From contig BSBM01001666.1 in the NCBI GenBank assembly GCA_027924585.1, forward strand, positions 1,501,001-1,565,000: 64,000 bases of DNA. Direction: 5' to 3'. Positions 56,844 to 64,000 of the stretch are shown in pieces; within the stretch, counting starts at the first letter, position 1, and each line of letters starts with the position of its first letter. Both the position numbers and the translations under genes were made by a program. The notes beneath the pieces are model-generated. The model had not been told where the DNA came from. It was given only the letters and a program-made list of their open reading frames with translations, and searched no databases. This stretch comes from Larix kaempferi. Taxonomy: Eukaryota; Streptophyta; Pinopsida; Pinales; Pinaceae.

Positions 56844-57407
56844 TGTTAATTTTTTAGCATTAATTCAATATAATCTATGATCTTTACTGAGAGAATAACA
56901 TGTACAGCATATCAAGTATAACAATGCATATCAATCACACCAAGCAATCACATGAGACAATAGACACACATAGTTTCTCTGGGGAAAACCATAAAGGTGA
57001 AAAACCCCACAATTTCCTCAGAGATAGAAAGAGCAATGATACAACCCAAGTACACAGAGAGAGTCCTCCTAGCAGCTGAACCTCCTCCTCCACTAGTGCG
57101 CCACTTTCCGAGTAGTGTAGAAGTGAATAATGAGATAATCAAATAGAGTGCCTCCCGCACTCTATTTATACATGACCTGACCTGCCTAATAACCTAGCAG
57201 GGCCGACTTGTCTAACTCAATCTAATAACCCATGGTTATACTAATCAGGGCCGATCCCACACTTGGTGGTCTAATAACCCATCACTTGCAAGTTGCGACA
57301 CTTGTCAATACAAATGACGACACTTTCGTATAAAGGAATAATAACATCTCTATAGGAGTACAATATACATAGGTGAAATACATTTCGAAGTTACAATTAC
57401 ATCAACA
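56844..57407 (-). mobile_element. 3' LTR of Copia2
   Basis: 564 bp; ends TGTTAATT...ACATCAACA as written. Contains the TATA box and hairpin at 57141-57170. Confidence 0.93.
57141..57170 (-). promoter_or_regulatory. TATA box within an 11-bp stem hairpin (Copia2 3' LTR)
   Basis: TATAAATAGA on the minus strand at 57170-57161. Arms AAATAGAGTGC (57141-57151) and GCACTCTATTT (57157-57167) pair perfectly over 11 bp with loop CTCCC. The 5' LTR has the same with one mismatch (63770-63796); the solo LTR keeps pairing with different bases. Confidence 0.75.
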
Positions 57408-57639
57408 CTCCCTCTTAACTAGGAAGGTATTTCTCGACACAGATCTGCTAGCACAAGTCTTCTTCTTTGGATCATCGTCATTGAATCATCGTCATCATCA
57501 CTGCTGCTACTATCTCAATCAATATCCAATCTACTCGTCATAGGAAGTTCTACAGAGCCAATCCTTTTTCATATTGGATGTAGGCCCACCACCTGTAGGT
57601 CTTTATCATCACTGGCCATACTGTGGAATCCTCAGGACT

Positions 57640-58160
57640 TATTACGTGCGTCAACAAAACCTCGAAAGAGCATCCCAGGACTAATTATGAGCTTACTGCT
57701 CAACCTATCGGATCTCCCAGGATCTTTTACATGTTGACCTTCACAAAACCTACTCAGAGCATCCTCAGATATTACGAGCACACCGCTCTACCTGTTTGTA
57801 TCTCGATAGAGCATCCCAGGCTGTTACGAGCACACCACTCTACATGTCCGGATTTTAAAGGATCTTTTCTATGTGAAATTTCGCAAAACCTACTCAGAGC
57901 ATCCCAGGATGTTACGAGCACACCGCTCTACCTGTCTCGATCTCGATAGAGAATCCCAGGCTGTTACGAGCACACTGCTCTACCTGTCCAAATTTTAAAA
58001 GATCTTTTTTATGCGAAACCGTAGCAAAACCTACTCAGAGCATCCCAAGATGTTACGAGCACACCGCTCTACCTGTCTAGATCTCGATAGAGCACCCCAG
58101 GCTGTTACGAGCACACCGCTCTACCTGTCCGGATTTTAAAGGACCTTTTTTATGCTACCT
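57640..58160. repeat. Tandem array, about 140-bp unit
   Basis: CAAAACCTACTCAGAGCATC recurs at 57744, 57884 and 58025; each unit also holds two copies of TGTTACGAGCACACCGCTCT and a GGATTTTAAAGGA(T/C)CTTTT segment. A weaker copy precedes. Confidence 0.9.
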
Positions 58161-58243
58161 GCACAACCTGTCCACGACCACAGAGTATCAACCCGATACT
58201 CATCATACATCATCCCGATGTACATCATCACGTGATCAACCTA

Positions 58244-58393
58244 ATCATCATCATAGCATCAACCTGATGCATATCATCTGGAGCAACATCCTGAAGCTCG
58301 TCATATGTGATCATCCTGATCATCATCATAGCATCAACCTGATGCATATCATCTGGAGCAACATCCTAAAGCTTGTCATCTGTGATCATCCTG
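58244..58393. repeat. 75-bp duplication
   Basis: ATCATCATCATAGCATCAAC starts at 58244 and 58319; units share GCATATCATCTGGAGCAACA and TGTGATCATCCTGAT and differ at a few bases. Confidence 0.9.
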
Positions 58394-58462
58394 ATCACAC
58401 AATATATCCATATGATGCATACAGATTATCTACCTGATACATATCATCATACATGATATACC

Positions 58463-58605
58463 TGATCATACAATGCATCCACCTGATACATACATAAGTA
58501 CATGATCTACCTGATCATACAATGCATCCACCTGATACATACATAAGTACATGATCTACCTGATCATACAATGCATCCACCTGGTACATAAATACATGAT
58601 CCACC
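58463..58605. repeat. Tandem array, 49-bp unit, three copies
   Basis: TGATCATACAATGCATCCAC starts at 58463, 58512 and 58561, exactly 49 bp apart; copies 1 and 2 are nearly identical and copy 3 is slightly shorter at its end. Confidence 0.93.
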
Positions 58606-58616
58606 TGATCATATCG

Positions 58617-58775
58617 AGCATCTAACATGATGCATATACAAATGCATGATCCAACTAATCATATCAAGCATCCAACATGATGCATATACAAATATATCAA
58701 GCATCCAACATGATGCATATACAAATACATGATCAAATTGATCAAAGCATCCAACATGATGCATATACAAAGCAA
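58617..58775. repeat. Irregular array of a GCATCCAACATG motif
   Basis: GCATC(C/T)AACATGATGCATAT occurs near 58617, 58668, 58701 and 58747 with uneven spacers of ACAAATxCATGATC type. Confidence 0.85.
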
Positions 58776-58880
58776 TAACTAGAGCATCGTCCTGATGCTC
58801 ATCATCCAGCGCTTACATCCATATCCATGGGAAGGATCCTCCTCTCACCATGCTTGGAATGGCTCTTGCAAATGTGTCCA

Positions 58881-61800
58881 TCACTTCTTCCTCGAAGTGT
58901 CGTCAATCCGAAGAACACCAAGCCTCTCTCTGAAGTACTCAAACTTCACTCTGGCTAGTGGTTTTGTCAACACATCTGCAACATGCTCATTCCTCACAGC
59001 ATATAGGATCCTCTCTGCACCATATCCATGATATAGTGATATTTGATCTCAATGTGCTTCGACCTGTCGTGGAACACCGGGTTCTCAGATAGCTTCACAC
59101 AACTCTGGTGGTCACAAAAGATACCAGTAGCCTCCAACGGGAGATCAAATAACTCAGATAGTAGCTTCTGGAGCCATACTGCCTCACAACTAGCAAACAA
59201 GCTACAACATACTCTGCCTCGGCTGTACTCAGTGCTACGCAGGACTGCTTCCTGCTAAACCACGAGATCACACTTGATCCCATACTGAAGCAGAACCTAG
59301 ATGTGCTCTTCCTATCTGCAGCACTGCCTGCCCAGTCTGAATCAACATAACCCTGCAGGTTAAATTTTTGATTCGCATCATACTTGAGCCCATAATCAAT
59401 TGTACCCTTCAGGTACCTCAGAATATGCTTTACAGCAACTAAGTGAACACCTCTCGGATCCATCAGGAACTAGCTTAATGTGTTCACCGCAAAGCAAATA
59501 TCTGGTCTAGTGTTTGTCGGGTACATCAGGGACCCAATCATCTGACAATACACAGTGACATCAACTGGATAAGATGAAGCATCACACAAAAGCTTCAGTT
59601 TCGATGCCATAGGTGTGGCCATGGCCTTGCAGTCCATCATTCCGAACCTCTTCTGGATCTCTACTGCATACTTTCCTTGTCCAAGGAAGATCCCATCTGC
59701 ACTCTACCACACCTCCATGCCTAGAAAATAGTGCATCATCCCCAAGTCCTTCATCTCGAACTCGGCTGCAAACTTCCTCATGGTATTGGCAATCAATCTG
59801 TCCTCACCTGTAACAAACAGGTCATCCACATACAGAAGTAGTATGACAAGATTGCCTTCCTCGACCTTGTAGTAAAGGTTGGAATCTGCTTTGCTCTTAG
59901 TAAAGCCCAAACTAGATAGGAAATTGTCCATCCTACCATACCAAGTCCTAGGAGCTTGCTTCAAGCCATACAAGGCTTTCTTCAACTTGCACACATATGA
60001 CTCCCTGTCATGTGTCTCAAAACCAAGTGTCTGCTCTACATATACTTCCTCTTCGACTACACCATTCAAGAAAGCTGTCTTGACATCCATCTGGTGTATC
60101 TTTCATTTCATCGCTACAGCCAGGGCAAGTACTGATCTAATGGAAGTGTACCTGGATACAGAAGCAAAAGTCTCTTCATACTCTATCCCCTCTTTCTGGG
60201 AGAAGCCACGAGCTACAAATCTTGCTTTGTATTTCTCTATGCTGCCATCTGCAGCATGCTTGATCTCGTAGATCCATTTGGAAGTCACAACCGACTTCCC
60301 TTCAGGTCTTGGGACTACATCCCAAACATCATTCTTCATAATCGATTGGTATTCCTCGACCATGGCATCCTTCCATTCTTTCTTTTCCACTGCTTCTTCA
60401 TAACTGGAAGGTTATTTGTTCATAATATCACAGAGTAGGGCAACATAACTGGTATGTGATCTAGTTCTCTTCCTTTCTCTGTGTTCTTCTTCTGGAATGC
60501 CATATCTTTCTGCATCTTGAATGAGCTCTCTAGCCCATGCAGGTTTCCTCTTGTGAGATTTCTTCTCACGGGGTGGATCTACAAGTATTTGTGGACCTTC
60601 AACTTCTCGATCTGGTTCTGGAATTAATTTAGTCATGATGGTGTCTTGAAATCTGTTTTTCTTTGGTTCTTCATGATCTTCAACGGGTGCCTTCTTTGAT
60701 TTGATGTAAGCTGAGTCCTCATCAAATGTTACATCCCTGCTGACATCAATCTTCTTGAACCCTGAAAAGTATATTCTGTAAGCCTTCGAGCTTTCACTGT
60801 ACCCCACAAAGATGCCCTTCTTTCCTGAAGGATCTAGCTTTGTCCTCTTTTCCTTTGGAACATGTGTATATACTAGACAACCAAATATTCTAAGATGGTT
60901 GACTTCAGGTTTCTTACCAGAGAATACTTCTTTTGGTGTCTTGTTGTCCAATATCTCGTGAGGTGTTCTATTCTGCACATATACAGTTGTCCTAGCTGCT
61001 TCTGCCCAAAGATGCATAGGCATATCCTGGTCATGCAGCATTGCCCGTGCTGCTTCCATGATTGTTCTATTCTTCCTTTCTGCAAATCCATTCTATTATG
61101 GATTGTAGGGAGCAGTGAACTCCCTCTTAATCCCTGAGTCACTGCATAGCTTCTTGAAATCACCTGAAGTGAATTCTCCGCCATTGTTGGATTTGAATGT
61201 CTTGATCTTTTTATCAGTTTGATTTTCCATCAAGGCTTTGAACTCCTTGAACTTATCAAACACTTCATCTTTGTTCTTCAAGAAATAAACCCCAAGTCTT
61301 CCTAGAGAAATCATCAATGAAAGAGACATAGTATACATACCCACTCAGAGAACTGGATGACATCGGATCGCATACATCGGAGTGGATAATTTTCAAGATT
61401 CCTTTAGCTTTGCTTTCACAACTTGGAAATGCCTTCTTAATGTTCTTTCCTTTTGCACATCCTTTGCAAACACCTTCATGCTTTGTCTTGATTTCAGGAA
61501 GACCTTCTACAACTTTGTTTGCAATTGGTAGTGCTCTATAGTGCACATGTGCAAGCCTTCTATGCCAAAGTTCACTCGGCTCCATGAATTCATGCACCAT
61601 GGCATGTTCAGGTTGTCCCTTCAATTTGTACAATCCTCCCTCTTGCTCTCCAATCACCACTGCATCATCTATAGTTTTACCCTTTGGCCACATTAGGACT
61701 GTCCATCTACAAATGAAACCCTCATGCCTTTTGCATCCAATGCAGATATGGAGAGCAGGTTCTTTTTGAGCCCAGGTACATATAGAACATCTTTCATCTT

Positions 61801-62904
61801 CCAGGACTTCCCAGAGTCTAGGTTGTAGGAAGCTTCACCACTTCCTTTGATAGGATATTGATAGTCATCCCCAAGTTTCACTTTATGGGGTGACTCATGT
61901 TCAGATATATTTACAAAAGATTCTTTAAACCTAGTCATGTGTTTGGAAGCCCCACTATCAATAAGACAATCATTACATCCATGAGAGATAGTACCTGTGA
62001 GAGCAGAGATTAGAACATATTCATCTTCACTTGATGAAGTATCACTTTCTACCCTAGCCTTCTTCTTGGGAGGTTCATCATCCTCAACAGCATGAGCATG
62101 AAACGTGCATGAAACCTCTTCTTGTTGAATTTGTTGTTGTTATCTTTCTTCTTCTTGGGACAATTTGAAGCAAAGTGTCATACTTCATTGCAATCGAAAC
62201 ATCGAACATGAGATAGATCTTTCTTCTTGTGATGAGGGTGAGAATGTTTCTTGTTATGAGATCTCTCCCCCTTAAACTTGCTTCCCTTGGTGTGTGATGT
62301 GAGAGCTTGATCTTCATTCCCCATATTTTCTTCTCGGGCCACAAGCCTTGCTTCTTCTTGTGAGCATTCCTCCCATAGTCTACTGAATGAGATCAACTTC
62401 CTTCTTGCATAGATTCTTTGGATGAAGGAGTCCCATGACCTAGGTAGGCCATTTAATGTGGTCATGACAACTTCACCATTGTCCACTACTTCATCCACAG
62501 CTTCAAGTTGTTCCTTGATCTGAGAGACCTTAGAAAAAATAAGATTGAATGGTCTCTCCATTTTGAAGCTTTACCCCTTTCAATTGGTTCCGTAGAGTCA
62601 TCTTTCGATTTATGTTCTTCCCTTCAAATAGCTTGGTTAGGGAATCAAACATCTCCTTGAGTGTCTTTAGAGATGACACATGTGGTATGAGATGGTATTT
62701 GATAGAATCAACAATGATCCTCTTTGCCTTGACCAAGTTCTTCTTATGTAAGGCCTTAGCCTCTTCTTCCTCTGGGACAGGGACCTCAGAACTTATGTAG
62801 GTGTCCAATTCATTTTCTTCCAGGATTAACCTAATCCTATACTTCCATGCTCGAAAGTTATCAGCCCCTTCAAGCTTATCCTCAAGCTTGGTGTGGTGAT
62901 ACAT
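58881..62904 (-). pseudogene. Copia2 gag-pol, broken
   Basis: Gag starts about 62904 (MYHHTKLEDKLEGADNFRAW); its knuckle CFDCNEV-x-HFASNC has a stop at x. Protease: CLIDSGASKHM. Pre-integrase: LWHRRLAHVHYRAL and CKGCAKGK. Integrase: IHSDVCD, then KSNNGGEF, where the second catalytic Asp is Asn, then two consecutive stops before NGFAERKNRT. RT: MDVKTAFLNGVVEEEVYVEQ and LLLYVDDLFVTG. RNase H: YVDSDWAGS, LSTAEAEYV, CDHQSCVKL and HDRSKHIEIKYH; the end is NEHVADVLTKPLARVKFEYF with TGA at 58881. Frameshifts lie near 62550, 62200, 61700, 61300 and 59180. Domain order integrase-RT confirms Ty1/copia. The integrase change and twin stops are consistent with C to T decay. Confidence 0.92.
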
Positions 62905-63465
62905 CTTAAAGAGTACTTCAAATGGAAATAGAAAAGATTTAGGTCTTACCACTTGATTTGTAGAAATCTGGATCTGGTACTGGATTAGGGTTTGTTAGAG
63001 AAACCTTAAAAATTCAAAATGTGAATTTCAACTTTCTTAAAGGATAGAAAGATGCGCCTTGATGAGCTTATTAGCCTGCTATACTTAGAAATTGAAAACT
63101 GCAAAGTTTCACCCTTCATAAATGCTTTTCAATCTCCCGGATTCACTAGGGAGGACCTTGAATTAGGGTTTGAGTTTCCCAGAGCTTCACCCAACCAAAA
63201 ATCGTGATCCAAAGCTCTAAACTTCGATTTTTCCAATAAGCCTCCAGCTATGTCCTCAGATTTCATAATTCCTACTTTTGTGGAAACCCTAATTTTTAGG
63301 GCCAAAAAAATGAAAGTGCCCAGAATTGAGTTTTGATTGGACAGAAAGATGCGTCTTGCTGAGGAGAGTCAAAATACCCTACTGCCTTTCAAGATATGTG
63401 GAGAGAAACCCAATAAACAGGAAACCCTAGTTTCCGCAACTACCTAGTATCTTCTTCGCAGGTTA

Positions 63466-63477
63466 GCTCTGATACCA
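63466..63477 (-). other. Primer-binding site of Copia2 (initiator tRNA-Met)
   Basis: TGGTATCAGAGC on the minus strand, directly adjoining the end of the 5' LTR at 63478. Confidence 0.95.
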
Positions 63478-63847
63478 TGTTAATTTTTGAGCATTAATTC
63501 AATGTACTGTAGGATCTTTACTGAGAGAATAACATGTACAACATATCAAGTATAACAATGCATATCAATCACACCAAGCAATCACATGAGACAATAGACA
63601 CAGAGTTTCACTGGGGAAAACCACAAAGGTGAAAAACCCCACAACTTCCTCAGAGATAGAAAGAGCAATGATACAACCCAAGTACGAGATAGTCCTCCTA
63701 GCAGCTGAACCTCCTCCTCCACTAGTGCGCCACTTTCCGAGTAATGTAGAAGTGAATAATGAGATAATCAAATAAAGTGCCTCCCGCACTCTATTTATAC
63801 ATGACCTGACCTGCCTAATAACCTAGCAGGGCCGACTTGTCTAACTC
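63478..63847 (-). mobile_element. 5' LTR of Copia2, interrupted
   Basis: 370 bp matching the left part of 56844-57407 until GGGCCGACTTGTCTAACTC. There the 3' LTR continues AATCTAATAACCC while this copy switches to TGTAATACCCCC, so a foreign sequence starts at 63848. TATA box at 63799-63790 (minus). Confidence 0.93.
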
Positions 63848-64000
63848 TGTAATACCCCCAATTAGACCCTTAGGATATATTAGCCTTTAATGTAAATAAT
63901 GTGTGCATGTGATGTATGTTTTCCTAGCGTGGAGCTCAAGGCCAAGGTCCCGCTAGTGAAAGCCGAATTTTATTTAAAGGGCAAGTATTTGATATTTCGA
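63848..64000. mobile_element. Start of another LTR element inserted in Copia2
   Basis: TGTAATACCCCCAATTAG is the kind of start seen in many plant gypsy LTRs (TGTAAxxCCC), and the junction with the Copia2 LTR is sharp. AACTC (63843-63847) would be one copy of its target duplication. Only 153 bp are in the window; orientation and class cannot be confirmed. Confidence 0.65.

Larger units (their letters stand above)
56844..63847 (-). mobile_element. Copia2: Ty1/copia element inserted in gypsy B
   Basis: The 3' LTR (56844-57407, 564 bp) and 5' LTR (63478 onward) share starts TGTTAATTTTTxAGCATTAATTC; the element is on the minus strand because PBS TGGTATCAGAGC (63477-63466) follows the right-hand LTR and gag-pol runs leftward. 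A purine-rich AGTTAAGAGGGAG precedes the 3' LTR. The 5' LTR is itself interrupted after 63847. Between pol and 3' LTR lie about 1.4 kb dense with tandem arrays. The solo LTR at 18788 belongs to the same family. The left flank is TTTAG (56839-56843); the right flank is outside the window. Confidence 0.93.

Noticed and set aside
56948-57160. 70-codon minus frame repeated at 63565-63789
   Set aside because: It recurs only because both are Copia2 LTR copies; it spans the promoter and has no motif.
58244-58775. CRISPR-like direct repeats
   Set aside because: Units are contiguous tandem repeats without unique spacers of constant length, in a plant retrotransposon.

Overview
This window is plant nuclear DNA made almost wholly of LTR retrotransposons and their decayed remains. 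I found no intact host gene, tRNA or rRNA gene, or CRISPR array. The evidence for a plant is direct: Ty1/copia and Ty3/gypsy gag-pol modules, primer-binding sites (PBS) matching plant initiator tRNA-Met and tRNA-Asp, polypurine tracts (PPT), and insertions nested in insertions. Many copies are old, with scattered stops and frameshifts, and their LTRs differ by a few percent. That resembles a large genome that removes retrotransposons slowly. A gymnosperm fits, but that is inference and no species can be named.

Layout. 1-2 kb: gag and a candidate 5' LTR of a minus-strand gypsy element (C). 2.1-2.6 kb: two clean tandem arrays with 57-bp and 49-bp periods. 2.8-7.4 kb: gypsy copy A2 (minus), with gag, zinc knuckles, protease and a trailing RNase H but no reverse transcriptase (RT) or integrase. 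7.4-18.8 kb: mostly anonymous DNA, with a retroposed, poly(A)-ended sequence at 12.3-13.5 kb. 18.8-19.4 kb: a solo copia LTR with a perfect 5-bp target duplication. 20.6-24.3 kb: two diverged direct copies of a unit carrying family-A fragments.

25.5-64 kb is a nested tower. Gypsy A (minus) runs from its second RNase H (25.5 kb) through integrase, RNase H and RT (28.5 kb). It is interrupted by an 8.67-kb non-coding LTR element (28543-37211, target duplication GATAG). After 76 bp more of A it is interrupted by a 6.2-kb copia element on the plus strand (Copia1, 37288-43502). Protease and gag remains of A follow up to 47953, broken by a probable solo LTR (46344-47777). At 47954 a second gypsy element (B, minus) begins. 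It has RT, RNase H and integrase, plus a long accessory reading frame of about 1,200 codons between integrase and 3' LTR. B is split at 56844 by Copia2 (minus), whose own 5' LTR is split at 63848 by the start of yet another LTR element. Removing the inserts from A restores continuous RT homology.

The parts form no host pathway; each block is one retrotransposon with the usual division of labour: gag makes the particle, protease cuts the polyprotein, RT/RNase H copy RNA to DNA, integrase inserts it, and LTRs carry promoter and poly(A) signals. All coding blocks seen are broken. Points that deserve a second look are the accessory frame of gypsy B, the RNase H placed after integrase and the zinc knuckles placed after protease in family A, the non-coding element with its tRNA-Asp-type PBS, and a hairpin around the TATA box of the Copia2 LTR family that keeps pairing through compensating changes.
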